From: Coprinellus micaceus
Taxonomy: Eukaryota; Basidiomycota; Agaricomycetes; Agaricales; Psathyrellaceae
Reading direction: 5' to 3'
Assembly: GCA_951394405.1 (NCBI GenBank)
Contig: OX596344.1
Location: forward strand, 682,001 to 746,000
Length of the DNA: 64,000 nt
Positions 45,478-59,920 of the stretch are shown here, in pieces (position 1 is the stretch's first letter; every line of letters starts with the position of its first letter). The notes below the pieces were generated by a model that did not search any database, had not been told where the DNA came from, and worked only from the letters and a program-made list of their open reading frames with translations. The translations under genes and the position numbers were made by a program.

Positions 45478-45811
45478 GTGTGTCTGCAGTTCCGTGGCGC
45501 TATCGAAAGCGAGAGCCATTGAGCAGCAATTTGAGCTTACATCGTGATGGTGTGCAATGGCTTTGTCCGACACGCTGGGGCTGTACCTACAGCACTTCGT
45601 CGCTCGTCAATAGATGCCACACGGGAGCTAAGCTCCTGACGCCCTTGTTGGTTGTGGCTTTGGTAGAACTAGGCACTTGCTGCTTTGATTGCTCGGGTCA
45701 AAAATGTAACTATAAATGAACAGTCCCTCATTCGATGCTTCACCTATCCTCACGTATTCACTCGCTTATCCGACCCACTCGCAACGCCTCACTCGGAGCT
45801 CATTCTCTAAT
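45478..45811. other. Intergenic with TATA box of the next gene
   Basis: 334 bp without a recognised gene. It contains TATAAA at 45711-45716. Confidence 0.4.
45711..45716 (+). promoter_or_regulatory. TATA box deciding the start of the 45812 gene
   Basis: TATAAATG overlaps an in-frame ATG at 45716. Since a TATA box must precede the transcript start, that ATG is unlikely to be in the mRNA. The next in-frame ATG, 45812, is 96 bp downstream. Confidence 0.5.
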
Positions 45812-46489
45812 ATGGCGAAGCCGAAGACACTCCGTGAGATCGCCGGTATCACATCCACTGAGCAATTCTTTTCTAGCTTTACCAGCGAGGCTCAAGACGA
45901 ACGCAAATATGAAGAGTACTTGCGCGGACCAACTTACGACGACGTCTACCCAGCTGAGTCTCGAGGAGCTACCCCTGTGCCTTGGGACCGGGACGAGTCT
46001 CCCTGGAGGAGCGTCGGCCATAATAGTGTTGGGCCGGTAGAGGGAAATGATTCAGACTCAGAGTACGTTCATTTTCGTGGTACGATTAGACGGTCAGCGC
46101 TGACAGCTACTAGCGACGACGTTGTCCCGTCGATCGAGCTCCCTGAGGATTTAGGGGATCTAATCCAGAATTCTACCCAGGATGGGGCAGTACTCTCAAA
46201 ATCGGGCCCTTCTCGCCTCCCTGACACGGTATGCCTTGCTGACTTAGTAAAGGCGAAAGGAAGGCGAGGGGGTAGGATCGGAAAACTTGCGCATAACAAG
46301 ACTCGCCCTTTGATTGACAAACTGCTTGCGAAGGCCGCTAAGACCTCGGCTGCTGGGTCCACTGACGATGCAACCCCAAGGAACACATACCGGGTGATAG
46401 ACCAGAGGATGCTCGCCGAAGTCGAGCAGTTCGACGACAACGAATTCGTTGAGTATCCTGACGACGAGGGATCATGCCTTGTGTCGTAA
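45812..46489 (+). CDS. Uncharacterised acidic protein
   Basis: A single-exon frame of about 225 residues from MAKPKTLREIAGI. It is rich in Asp, Glu and Ser, with the notable stretches STEQFFSSFTSEAQDERKYEEYL, SRLPDTVCLADLVKAKGRRGGR (basic patch) and an acidic tail (EQFDDNEFVEYPDDEGS). No membrane helix, signal peptide or recognised domain. The start is chosen because a TATA box overlaps the earlier in-frame ATG. The long open frame with a neighbouring TATA box supports a real gene, but I do not recognise it. Confidence 0.55.
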   Translation: MAKPKTLREIAGITSTEQFFSSFTSEAQDERKYEEYLRGPTYDDVYPAESRGATPVPWDRDESPWRSVGHNSVGPVEGNDSDSEYVHFRGTIRRSALTATSDDVVPSIELPEDLGDLIQNSTQDGAVLSKSGPSRLPDTVCLADLVKAKGRRGGRIGKLAHNKTRPLIDKLLAKAAKTSAAGSTDDATPRNTYRVIDQRMLAEVEQFDDNEFVEYPDDEGSCLVS

Positions 46490-47102
46490 TCAAGATAATC
46501 TTACCCTCCTGGCGTTTGCCCATCGTTGATCGTGTATTTACGTTGACTGCTTCATCCCTGTACACTACTATTAATCCAAGATTGTCATGTTTGGCTGGGA
46601 TATATCAAAAACCTGCGGAGATCAGGCGCTGGGGCTTGTGCCTCCCTATCACTATTCACAACTCAGGGCTGATTCTTGATTGTCCCCGATCGGCGCTTCT
46701 TGGGCGCCTATCACCAGTCCTGCCCCGGTCCAAGGGTCGATGAGGAGACCACACGAGTCACGTAGACCCATCGTGTTTTATGCACTGCGTTGTCACCAGG
46801 ATGCTCCAGGATGGCCGTTTCAATGATCGGCCGGTCAACACAACCCGTTGCTTTGACCCCACAATCACGGTCAAAGCTTGGGTAGCGTACCCTGGTGTTA
46901 GCACACGCCCTCTGATGGTGAAGGCGGATTGCTTTGTTCGGAGCGTTTTCACGGTGAAGAGAAAAGCCGACCCTTATCTGAGGTCCATTTAAATCTCCAG
47001 TAGGGGGCTGGAAGGACTCCATTATTCCGTGCCCTCAACTCCCTGACCACTGATACATTCGAACTCCAAATCGACTCCCTTTGAACGACGTTCCATTCGA
47101 CC
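46490..47102. other. Intergenic
   Basis: No gene recognised. GGGCGCCTA lies at 46702-46710. The last 100 bases before the next gene are the likely leader. Confidence 0.4.
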
Positions 47103-48032
47103 ATGTCGCCGAAAAATAAGTACACCATCCGCACCACTCCCTCGCCGCCGATCGTCGCCGTTGCGTCCACAGACGTAAAGGGATTGTTCAGGATCAACGG
47201 TCCTGCTGAAGTTGGAGAGGAAAAGGCTCCCCACTCACCTCACTCGAATCAAAGGCCCCTGGCCACCGGGACAGGGACAAAGAGCCACGAGCTCAGGCTT
47301 GATCGTCCTGTTGCTCGTCGCCATTCCAAGACCGTCGCAGGTCTATCTCCTGTGTCTGCCAACCCCGCAGGAAGGCGCGGTCCTCCGACTTCGTGGAAGC
47401 CGAAATCTGCGATTGCTAAAGGATTCATGGGTAAATTTAAGCTCAAAGGCCACTCCGTTCCTCGCCCGCTCACTGGCAACACGAAAACCCGATCGAACCT
47501 CTCTGTGAGGGAACCATCGAGCCCCAACGAGCGCCTGGCAGCCATGTCTGCCTCACCGGGGTTTCTGACCCCGCGCAGGGCTCCAGGGCTCCCGCAGCGC
47601 CACAACTCTGCCGTTGGTGGGATTATAGAGCTCAATGAAATCGTCTTCAACGATACGACTAGTGCGGGTTCACCTTGCTCCAAGTGCAGTACCCAGCCTG
47701 AAGATGAAGATAACGCCCGCGACGTTGCAGATATCCCGAAGCAAGGAGAAAAGGGTGACTCTGACACCATCGCCCGCTTCGAGAAGACGGCACCGGGGAT
47801 GAATCTCGACGCCATCCAGAGTTGGTTTGGGTGGAGCGTACCCCGTTCCTCAAGGCCCGTCACCGCACCCTTACACAGCGCCGACGACGTATCGTTGAAC
47901 TTCGACAGAATTATCGACGCCGTGGCTTTGAAATCTAGTGCCACGGAGAAACCAGCAGGACGGGGTGTTTCAGTGGTCGACGTTCGCATTTGGGTGGAAG
48001 CGCTAAAGTTGGGAGTGCAGTGCGGGGTTTGA
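47103..48032 (+). CDS. Uncharacterised Ser/Pro-rich basic protein
   Basis: A single-exon frame of 309 residues. The first 160 residues are basic and low in complexity (RRHSKTVAGLSPVSANPAGRR, KGFMGKFKLKGHSVPRPLTG). The middle has one Cys pair (SPCSKCST) within an acidic region. The C-terminal 60 residues are more ordered (GMNLDAIQSWFGWSVP; LNFDRIIDAVALK; VVDVRIWVEALKLGVQ). No signal peptide or membrane helix. No family recognised. The long frame and pyrimidine-rich leader argue that it is real. It lies 600 bp from another orphan in the same orientation. Confidence 0.55.
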   Translation: MSPKNKYTIRTTPSPPIVAVASTDVKGLFRINGPAEVGEEKAPHSPHSNQRPLATGTGTKSHELRLDRPVARRHSKTVAGLSPVSANPAGRRGPPTSWKPKSAIAKGFMGKFKLKGHSVPRPLTGNTKTRSNLSVREPSSPNERLAAMSASPGFLTPRRAPGLPQRHNSAVGGIIELNEIVFNDTTSAGSPCSKCSTQPEDEDNARDVADIPKQGEKGDSDTIARFEKTAPGMNLDAIQSWFGWSVPRSSRPVTAPLHSADDVSLNFDRIIDAVALKSSATEKPAGRGVSVVDVRIWVEALKLGVQCGV

Positions 48033-48843
48033 TACTCCAGGAGAATAGCCGTGGGGATTGCGATTTCACTATGTGACTAGATGAGGCCACCACCTTGGTA
48101 AGTGGACCGTTTCTCTTCCAGCATCGTTGTATTGTATCTAGTCGTGAGAAGGATCAGTTTCCGTCAAACGCCTGAAGATGGTGCAAAGTGGGACAGACAA
48201 TGACCGCGCGGGGTCCAAGTAGCATCGCCTTGCAATCAGTGACTCGGATATCATAGACGTGAATCATATTGGGTGAATACGATGAACATACTTGGAGGGT
48301 TTGGTGGATACGTAACAGGGAACGGAGCGGATAATTGACAGGCATAGTAATCAAGAAAGGCATAGCAACAGGGGATGGTGATCAGACGGGAAGGAGAATG
48401 ATAAGGGATGGGGTGGTACAACGATGGTGAGGACAGAGGAAGGGGTGCAAGGGAAACAAAGAACCAAAAAGCAACCACCAGAATCCAAAACCTCCATCAA
48501 CACCAGCAATATAAAGTACGCAGACCAAACGGAACCCGATCCCAGGGTGAAAGGAGAAGTACGAAGGAACACGGAAGAAAGCGGAAAGATGGGAATTCGT
48601 TTGCTTGCTTGGCCACTAGCAACCCACTCTCCCCGACTTCCGGTTCATTCGTCATCCAACGGAGTGTTGACTTGACAACGGTATGTAATGAGCCAACCGA
48701 GGCTCGTCCGAAGTAGTCTGTCGACGCAACACTTCAACGGCTCGAGAGCCCAACGAAGTAGGGGAAACCCAGCGAACAGCAAAAGCGGGTGTTCACAATG
48801 CTCTGTGTGAGATCAACTTGTGAGTTTGACTTCAGCGTGACGT
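48033..48843. other. Convergent 3' intergenic region
   Basis: Between the orphan at 47103-48032 (plus) and the PIN-domain gene (minus). A/G-rich from 48350 to 48600, without coding content I can support. Confidence 0.4.
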
Positions 48844-50058
48844 CTATGAGTCCGGGTCAAGCTTCTCGCCTCGAGCGAGAAGGCGGACAGTCTTGGTAGG
48901 CTGTGCGACCATCTCCATCATAGCCATGACTGCCGGAGGACGTTCGACCATGGACGAAGAGGCGGTGGATCCCTTCCTCCCCCTTGCGCTGGGAGGGTGG
49001 GCGCGCTTAGGACGGTCGTCCTCATCGACAGCGCCTCGTCCCGGCATGGTGGGCTCGACCGGAAGGACCCCAAGCCCCATCTTGGTGGCCCAGGTAGCAA
49101 CGATTGTACCGGCAGACCTCGGCTCATGCTTAATGTGGTTGGGGTTGGGCGCGGGAAGGGGGACGGGGTTGAGGGACTTGTCACCCTCGGAAAGGCGAAT
49201 GGTAGTGACCTGGGGTGAGGTATTGGGAGAAGTGGAAAGGACTGCCAGGACGATCCTGGGGTGTTTGATCGACGGCTTCTGTAATTCTTGCTGGACATGA
49301 TCGACCTCCCATTGAGCGCAACAGAGGACTCGGCGGACCCACTCGGGGCAAGACTTCGACTCGGGGTCGTCGGTGGCCTTGTCCCAAGGCACAAAGGCGT
49401 CGTCTCTCTGGACACGAATGCGGGGGTTGGTCCCCACCTGGGCTTCAAGGACTCGAGATGCCGCTCGAGCCCGTTGGGCGAGAGAGCTGCTGCCTTTCTT
49501 GAGGAGGTCCAGGGTGTTCAAAGCTGTGTCCTATGTGAGTAAATTCCAAACGATCAATCCATTGTAGCGTACCTTCGAGCGGGATGATGACGACCTCCTC
49601 TCTGCCCTCCTTGCACCACTTCTTGACCTTGTACAAGGCATGCACAAGAACACTGGCGTCCACGACAACAACGTCAGCATCTTTCCTGTCTTCCTCGACA
49701 GATCTCCTCTTTGCGGCCGGGGTAATTTCGACGGGGACCCTTTCCTTGGTGGCCGCTATCTGTATCTCTCCACCCTTCTTCCTTGCCGGCAGTTTAATGC
49801 CGGGGGAGTTCGGGCCGCGTCTAACACCCTGAGCAGCAAGGGGTGGACCGGAGTGCATCTGAGGACCCCTACGATCCCTCCAATTCCCTGAACCTGCCCC
49901 CTGGACGGATCTTTCAAGCTGTTCGACCTGGTGGTTCAAGAATGCGGCTCCGAGAGCCCGAGACATCGCCAGCTTGTTGTGGTTGAGGTTGGAAACCTGC
50001 AAAGCGGTCAGAAGAGATTATTTCCGAGTTCAATAGCACTCACCTTTGCGTCTGCCAT
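48844..50058 (-). CDS. PIN-domain protein (putative ribonuclease)
   Basis: Three exons: ATG 50058 with MADAK, then a GTGAGT...CAG intron to VSNLNHNKLAMSRALG, then an intron near 49575-49525 and the last exon to TAG 48846-48844; about 375 residues. The PIN fold begins at about residue 115 with DVVVVDASVLVHALYKVKKW (first catalytic Asp). It continues with EEVVIIPLEALNTLDLLKKG (conserved Glu) after splicing, then QRARAASRVLEAQ, RIRVQRDDAFVPWD (later acidic positions) and CPEWVRRVLCCAQWEVD. A disordered, Pro/Ser-rich region follows, ending in ARGEKLDPDS. The layout resembles eukaryotic PIN proteins of the SMG6/EST1-like or DUF type, although the rest of those proteins is absent. RNA cleavage is the likely activity; the substrate is unknown. 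Confidence 0.8.
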
Positions 50059-50998
50059 CGTTTCGAAATGGACGTGATAGTTGGAGTACAAGAGGAGTAG
50101 AGATCCTTCTCACCCGCCATAGTAAATCGCTGACTAAGCATGAAAGCTGTGCCTGGTTTGCTTTGATAACACCATTTATGGAGGAGTACTCGGGTGTCGA
50201 GAAAGGTCTGGAAAATGGCGGAAATTCCACCGGTATGGTATAGAGTGGCCAGGAGAAAGAAAGGTACGACGAAGAATGGGTCGGGCGCCTGTGGGCCTAA
50301 GTTGTTATGACTTGTTTGTTGGCATAGGTCGGATCCAGGCGCGCGGAACAGTTTCGGGGTTCGAACCAAGGGGCTGCCAGGATTGCGCGCGATGAATCCA
50401 ACCACCCGGTCGGGTGCCGTGGGAACTAAACACCAAAAACAGAGTTTTGAGTATGGGAGGGGAGAAATCGTCCCCTCCCACCCTCTGTGCCTCGTTAACG
50501 AGGGGGAAATATACAGAGGGTGGTTTTTATACACACCTCATGCATTTTTATTGAAGCTTAAATCCCTCCCGTCTCGTTGGAGTGCCCCACACGCTGGGAA
50601 CGCCTGGCACCTGGTGGTAGATGCATTGGAGGTGACCGAAATAGGGTAACACTTCCCAAAGCTACCTAACTATTCTACGGAGCAGTACTGAGCACTTTAG
50701 AGCCTCTGTTTGGTTTCCCCTCTCCCAATTGTCCAGGAACTCGAAGATTGGGAGTGCTGATTACTGTATAAAGCAATAATCTCCCACGCACCCGACCGGG
50801 TGGTTGGATTCATCGCGCGCAATCCTGGCAGCCCCTTGGTTCGAACGAACGAACAGTAGCTGCACGTAGAGGACGAGATGCAATAGAGATTGGAGAGAAA
50901 GTGAAGTACATGATAATGAGTACAGTGAAATGACATTAGTACATGAGCGCCGAACGTGGCCTGGGGTCATTACGAGGCAAAGGACATGGAAATTTCAT
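50059..50998. other. Intergenic containing a foldback repeat
   Basis: This holds the PIN gene promoter on the left and the transporter 3' end on the right. Most of it is a roughly 490 bp inverted-repeat element (see next entry). A GGGCGCCTG variant lies at 50283-50291. Confidence 0.45.
50359..50846. mobile_element. Foldback/MITE-like element with 65-bp inverted arms
   Basis: The left arm 50359-50424 and the right arm 50782-50846 are inverted copies of about 65 bp that differ by one inserted base. They begin GTTCGAACCAAGGGGCTGCC and end GGTCGGGTGC(C)GTGGGA. The palindrome GGTTCGAACC at the outer left end matches a Pol III B-box; with GGTGGTTGGA about 40 bases away the arm has a faint tRNA-like look. 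The interior holds another hairpin, CCACCCTCTGT at 50478-50488 against 50513-50523. No coding capacity, so non-autonomous. Clear target-site duplications were not seen. Confidence 0.7.
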
Positions 50999-53519
50999 CT
51001 AAACTTCGTTAGCTTTCGGCTGGACTCTGTGAGACTCGACCTCGTCAAAGTTGTACAAAGGCCTGAGCTTGGCAGACTTCTGGAAGAAAACGAATCGACG
51101 GATCCAGTATGGGAGGAACTCCGTGAGCTGATACTTCGCATGGGTCGCCGTAGGCACAGCGAAAACGTAGTCGAGTTCTTCCAAGGTACGCTGCTTGGTT
51201 TCTGGACGCGGAGAATCAGTATTCTGTCCCAGCTAGGAGATGTAAGAGACACTAACCGGGCATGAGGAAGAAGATCATAATGAGAGCACAGATGTTCATG
51301 GCAGCGTAGAAGCCGAAAGCTCCAACAGAACCGAAAGCGGACAACATGCGGGGGAACGTGAGGGAGATGACCGAGGCCCAGAAGAAGCACGTCGCCACAG
51401 CCCATGACCTTGAGAGACACAACTTGTCAGCTGGTTTCACTTGATGTTTACAAAAGCAACTCACATTCCCATTTCTCTGTGGGTCAGAGGGAAGACCTCG
51501 GCAGAGTAAGGGAAAGGGACAGGGCCCTCGCCTGGAGAGTAGAAGGCGGCAAACAGGAAGACGAAGAAAGCAATGAGGGGAACTCTAGCCGAGTTTCCCT
51601 CAGGAATATAGAAGCAGAATCCTGCCGCAAGGAGGGTCCAAGCCATGTTTGGGAAGGTGAACAGCAACAGGTTACGACGGCCGAAAGTGTCAATCGTCTA
51701 CCGATTCACGGTTAGCATCTTCATAACTGAGCTCAATTGAACATCTACTCACCCAAACAGCGGGGAATGCAAACAGCCAGTTCACCAGACCGAATCCCCA
51801 AGAAGCCAGGAGAGCCTGTCTCGAGGTGTATCCAGCATCGACGAAGATGGAGGAGGAGTAGAACGCAATGATGTTGATGCCACACATCTGCTGTGCAATC
51901 ATAACTACCCAGCTGGCAAGGGTCGCGCGCCGGATACGGGGAATGGTGAACAACTCGATGAATCGTCCGACATAGGTTGACCCCTTGAGAACCTTGAACT
52001 CCTCCTGGAGCTGGCAATGCACGTAGTACATGTCGCGTGCCGCTTGCAACTCGCTGTTCCTGAGGCGGACGAAGGACTTGAAAGCTTCCTGGTAGCGGTC
52101 TTTCTTCATCAGCCATCGAGGGGACTCTGTCGGTGCGGGTGGTGTCAGAGACGATACGATCGATATCGCCGAGTTCAAGCGATGCAACCTACCTGGACAG
52201 AAGAATACTCCGATCATCAGAGGCACAGCAGGGATGAAGGCAGCTCCCATCTCCAGGCGCCATGCGATGCTGCCTGTGCCTTGCAGAGCCAAATTGGCCG
52301 AGAAGCCTAGTAAGATACCAAATGCAGTCTAAGATAGGTGGGAATGAATCATGTTAGCCTACCACTTGGTCTGGTATGATGAAGACAGGAGAACCTAGAC
52401 TTACCCACATCTGCCAGGACATCACAAGGCCACCACGGATATTTGCTGGTACATTTTCAGCAGCGAAGACAGGGGAAGTCGTAGCCTTAGGGCCCATGCC
52501 GAGACCGAGTAACAAACGGCAAACCTAAAAAAGCAGGGTGATAACACGTTCAGGGATCGCTTTACATGAGCTAAACGTTCGAGAGATCACTCACAAGAAG
52601 TTGAGGCCATGTCTGTGCGAGGGCCTGGCCAATGACGGTGAATGTGCAAAAGACGCCACACCAAAAAAGGGTCCCACGGCGGCCAAAGTAGTAATTGAGA
52701 GGATCCGTGAGCCATGATCCAATAAAGCATGTTCCAAGGTAAGGGCTAGTTGACGGTGGCGGTGGCGAGGAGGGAAGACGAAGAGGGAAAGGTTAGGTCC
52801 CCCCCAAGTTTAACGATGGCAAGGTCGCGCTCACCCTGCGTTAATCACTCCGACAATCCAGTCGTTCCTGTCCTTGTTGGGACCCGAAGAGTCGATACCG
52901 AATACTTGCGGGAACGAGAGGTTGGCACCGTTAGAACCTGTTTGATCCCATCCCCTGAAGCAAATCTGAGAAGCATTTCGTGAGAGTATAGCCACCTCGG
53001 TACGCACTGAACCGCCGCAGCTAAGCTGCAGATGATAACTGTCATGTACAGGTCCTTAGACTGGGCCCATTTGTCTAATTGAGAATGGTAGAGTTAGAAC
53101 TGGATCGAAACAGTGGGGCTGCGTACGTACGAGTGGTCTCACGCCGGATGTGGTTCTTATCCTCCTCAGTCATACCAGGTACGCTCTCGAAGTCACCAGG
53201 ATTCTGCGCCAAGAGAGCGCCTTTCGTGAAGAGGTCGACCCTATCTTCGAAGCCTCTTTCGGTGGCGAACGATTGGACTTGCTTTACAAGCTCGTCTCGT
53301 GCGATGCCATGTAGGGGGTTCTGGATCCTAGTTTAGACAGGCGTTAGCGTTGAGGACGACAAGAGCGAACGAGACGACGATGAGTGTACCCCGTCGTCCC
53401 CCTCCTACGTACTTTGCTTGAACATTGTGTGCAAGATCGACGTGCTGGGTGGTGGCGACAACCTTCTCGTCGTGAACGCTCACTTTGTCCGTGGAGTGCT
53501 TGTCGTCCGACATCTTCAT
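50999..53519 (-). CDS. MFS sugar/polyol transporter
   Basis: This is a plasma-membrane sugar porter of the major facilitator superfamily with 12 predicted helices and about 600 residues in many short exons. It starts at ATG 53519 (MKMSDDKHS); the ATG two codons on is equally possible. The cytosolic N-terminus includes [20 protein letters not shown] sequence with [15 protein letters not shown]. Motifs: [15 protein letters not shown] after helix 1, [15 protein letters not shown] (the G-R-R signature), [39 protein letters not shown] (PESPRWL loop), [14 protein letters not shown] in helix 7, TFGRRNLLL, and [18 protein letters not shown], then an [15 protein letters not shown]-terminal signature. 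The family includes hexose and myo-inositol transporters; substrate cannot be read. Stop TAG 51001-50999. Confidence 0.9.
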
Positions 53520-54984
53520 ATAACTCTGTGGTCGGCGATGATCACACAGAGAGAAGAAGTTGTAGAAGGTGGCGGAACGAGGGTATCCAAAGAAGCCGGT
53601 CATCCATCTAGGTTTCCCTTTTATCTGCCCGGACCCTAAGCCATGCTTCGAATCCAGGCTCGCGCGAATAAGCGCTAGGCAGGAGGTCACGCTGGTCGCT
53701 GAGTCTGGGGGCATCAGATCTCATTCACAGGGCCTTCATTTTAGCGACGATAACGCCTCAGTTAGCTCCCCACCCATGCTCATGTACGCTGTGCCATCTG
53801 GGTCTTGATTTTGCGCTTTGCTCCGTTGGGCGGGCATAGGTAACACCCGTCTACCGCGGTAATGTTCTCCAAACTCCACGCGCTGGGCGACGGGAATCGA
53901 AGCCTAAAGGTTACGTCCAAATAGACCCATTCCGTTGCGCATTATGGCATCTTCGAGCCATGCATCCTATTCAAAAGGTCAGCTGAGTCCTGAAAGAAGT
54001 CTCTAGGTCTCAACTCACGCATTGTTTCGCGCTGCCGAGCTCAACGTCAACGGCGGTATTCGGTCGGTTACATTAGAAACTGCTCGCTTTACATCTTTTA
54101 GAGACGACCTCGAGTTAATATTCGGGTTTGGGGGTGGCACGAGGAGCTTCTCCCGATCTTCTACCACATGCATGTCGGAATCATGAGAGCCACAGTACCC
54201 CAGACGCTCCAAAGAAATTGCCAAATACATCAGTATGACACCTCGCTTAGTCCCAACTGTTGGCTGCTCCACTCACACGGATGTAGACCTCGCGGACCAC
54301 GTTGCGGTTGGGGTAGAACCTGGTAGTACCAGGCTCTGCGGATGGGGGCCTTCGTAAAGGGTGGGGTCCTCGGTGCAGAGATAGAGCCAGGCCCGACCTC
54401 AAAGCTATGAAATCGGCGGAACAGATGGAAGTAGCCACCCGGTAGAGCTTGGTATTCCGTGTAGAGGGGCAAAAGCGACGATCCTCTTGATCATTGAAAG
54501 CCCAGACCTGCAGTACAAATGAGCACCGATTGAAGGGAGACGAAGATGCTCACAATAGACTCAAACGCGCCATGGCAAGGCCAAGTCCTACATAAGAAAA
54601 CCATGGGCAAAAATGAGCGCACTCTCGTTGGGTGTGAATATTTTGGAGATATGATCAATCAAGAAGGGAAGATATGTGCTTCCCCACCCCCCACTGACAT
54701 CATAGGTGCGGACTTATCGCTCGATGTTCAGCATCCAGACTCTGGGTCGTGTGCGTACCAAGTCAAAGGGAATCGGATGGAGATGCATTGCTCGCGATTG
54801 GGAAGAAGAGAGAAGAATCGATCAGCCATTTTCCAAAACGGTTGCTACTGAAGAAAGGCCGATAGTCAGAAGCCGCTTCAATCGATAGCAAAAAAGGTAG
54901 TCACAATACAGTAAGAGACCATGCTCTCCATAATACAACACACTCTACGTCCCCGTCACTCTCCAAAATTATGCTGAGGAGGAA
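53520..54984. other. 1.5 kb without a recognised gene
   Basis: Transporter promoter on the left and PRP43 3' region on the right. On the minus strand an open stretch near 54505-54250 reads RFYPNRNVVREVYIRVSG after a possible CTGCAG acceptor, and another at 54272-54015 continues nearby. Neither is recognised and they do not join cleanly. A gene remnant is possible. Confidence 0.35.
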
Positions 54985-57776
<2,792 letters not shown>

Positions 57777-58048
57777 TGTCGTGCTTATAATTGAGCGACC
57801 GTTGAGTGTGTGATGGCCGCTGAAACGATGCTCAGGGTAAAAGAAAGATCGTCCTCGTCGTCCGGAAGCAACGTGCTCACTGCCATCAACGACGAGCAAA
57901 AAGTTTGGCGGTCACGTGCCGAATTGAACAAGCGCCGATTCTGAACGAGTCATCTTCCTCCCCTCCTCCTCATATACTTGTTCGTTGGACGGGATCGGGT
58001 GCGTCATTCTGATAGGTTGATGGGTTGTAATTCATAGTCAATCCTAGG
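57777..58048. promoter_or_regulatory. Bidirectional promoter of PRP43 and TYS1
   Basis: 272 bp separate the divergent start codons of two housekeeping genes, so both core promoters lie here. It contains CCTCCCCTCC-type pyrimidine runs before TYS1. No TATA box was seen, as is usual for constitutive genes. Confidence 0.5.
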
Positions 58049-59644
58049 ATGTCGTCGTTTTTATCCCCTCCGAACCCCGCATCCACCAGAACTTGGGCAA
58101 AAGCTCCTGAACCTGTTCATGAAGGAACTCCAGAACAACGATTCGAGTTGATCACCAGGCGCCTTGCTGAGGTTTTAAATGGAGATGCGATTCAGGCAAT
58201 CCTTGCAGAAGGGAAGAGGAATCCGAAGTGCTACTGGGGTGAGTCCTCATGACTCGTACCTTCGCCAATCTAAACTAATCTGATTTCCAGGAACGGCACC
58301 CACTGGGAGACGTACGCCTGGTCATTCTCAAATCATGAATATCTAATAGTGACGGGATTACAGCCCATCTTGGTTACCTCGTTCCTCTCACCAAGATCGG
58401 AGATTTCCTCCGTGCAGGGGTTGAGGTCACAGTTCTACTCGCCGATGTTCACGCCTTCCTCGATAACCTCAAGGCACCACTAAACTTGGTGGAACATCGC
58501 ACAGAATACTATAAAAACATCATTAGAACAGTATTCCGGTCGCTTGGTATCCCTACGGACAAGCTCACCTTCGTTACTGGTCTGTCACGGTTTAACCGAG
58601 AATCGTCCCTTGACTCACAATCTCGCTAGGTTCATCTTACCAGCTCACCCGAGACTACAACCTCGACTGCTACCGCCTTGCTGCCACCGTCACCGAACAC
58701 GATGCCAAGAAGGCCGGTGCTGAAGTCGTCAAGCAGGTCGAAAGCCCTCTGCTCAGTGGTCTCTTATACCCCGGCCTCCAAGCCCTCGACGAAGAATACC
58801 TCGGTGTCGACTTCCAGTTCGGCGGTATCGACCAACGCAAAATCTTCACCTTTGCTGAACTCTACCTCCCCCGCCTAGGCTACGCCAAACGTGCGCATAT
58901 GATGAACGCCATGGTCCCTGGCTTAGGTGGTGGAAAGATGTCCGCGTCAGACCCCAATTCTAAGATTGATCTGCTCGAGGCGCCCGAGGTCGTGAAAAAG
59001 AAAATCAAGGCGGCGTTTTGTGAGGAAGGTAACATCGAGGAGAACGGAGTGCTTTCGTTTGTCGGTGCTGTCCTCCTGCCCATCAGCCAGCTGCGCAAAG
59101 ACCACATCGCCGAGGCCGTCGCTGCAGGCAGGCCCGCCGATGATCTGCCCAAACCTTTCGTAGGCGAAGGTGCACCTACCGAGGCTATTTTCTCAATCAT
59201 GAGGAACCCGAAGTGGGGCAGCGAGCCTAGTCACTACGCGTCCCTAGAGGAGATGCAACAGGACTTCAAAGACCTGAAGCTGCACCCCGGTGATCTCAAG
59301 ACTGCCGTCGTCGACGCCATCAACTCGATACTCAAGCCAATCAGGGAAGCGTACGAGAGCAGCAAGGAATGGCAGGTGGTCGAGAAGAAGGCGTACCCTC
59401 CTCCCGTTTCTGACAAGCCTCAGAAGAAGAAGAAGGTGCGTGCTGCAAGTGTTCATTTTGTTCACGGCTGACGACCCACCAGGATAAGGTCTACCATCCC
59501 CCTCCTCCGGGCAAGGGCAAGAACCCCAAGCAATCTCCGGCTGACCCTGCCGCTGCTCATTCGGAAACAGAGGCCGCCAAGCAGGCTCCTGGATCTGAAG
59601 CAACAGTCGATCATCAAATACCTGCCCCTGTTGCGTCTCTATAA
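58049..59644 (+). CDS. TYS1: Cytosolic tyrosyl-tRNA synthetase
   Basis: This class I aminoacyl-tRNA synthetase charges tRNA-Tyr in the cytosol. Exons run from ATG 58049 to TAA 59642-59644, with introns near 58243, 58312, 58580 and 59435; about 430 residues. Start [16 protein letters not shown]. The active site is assembled across introns: [19 protein letters not shown], where HLGY is the HIGH element. Further: [51 protein letters not shown] (tyrosine pocket), and the KMSAS loop in [16 protein letters not shown]-terminal helices ([21 protein letters not shown]) lead to a basic KKKK stretch and an Ala/Pro-rich tail ending PAPVASL. The last exon has been duplicated downstream (60993-61216). Confidence 0.94.
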
Positions 59645-59920
59645 CGGAATGTAATGGCAGAAATTCAAAATTGTATTTTTTTTGTCTGAGTCGGCCCCTG
59701 GCGGCCCCTAGCTGCCCCTAGCGAGTCATTCGTCGGAACCGTTCCATTTCGGGATGCATAGAGACCTGATGGACAAGGTTTCGTTCTCCCCTATTAGTTT
59801 CACCTTGGATTCGTACCACCACCACCTCTCTAGATTGTGGCTTGAGGCGAACGATAACTCCGCGTGGGTTTGCACGTATAGCAGTCTCGAGGGTGTACTC
59901 ATGGATCTCTAGAACTCACG

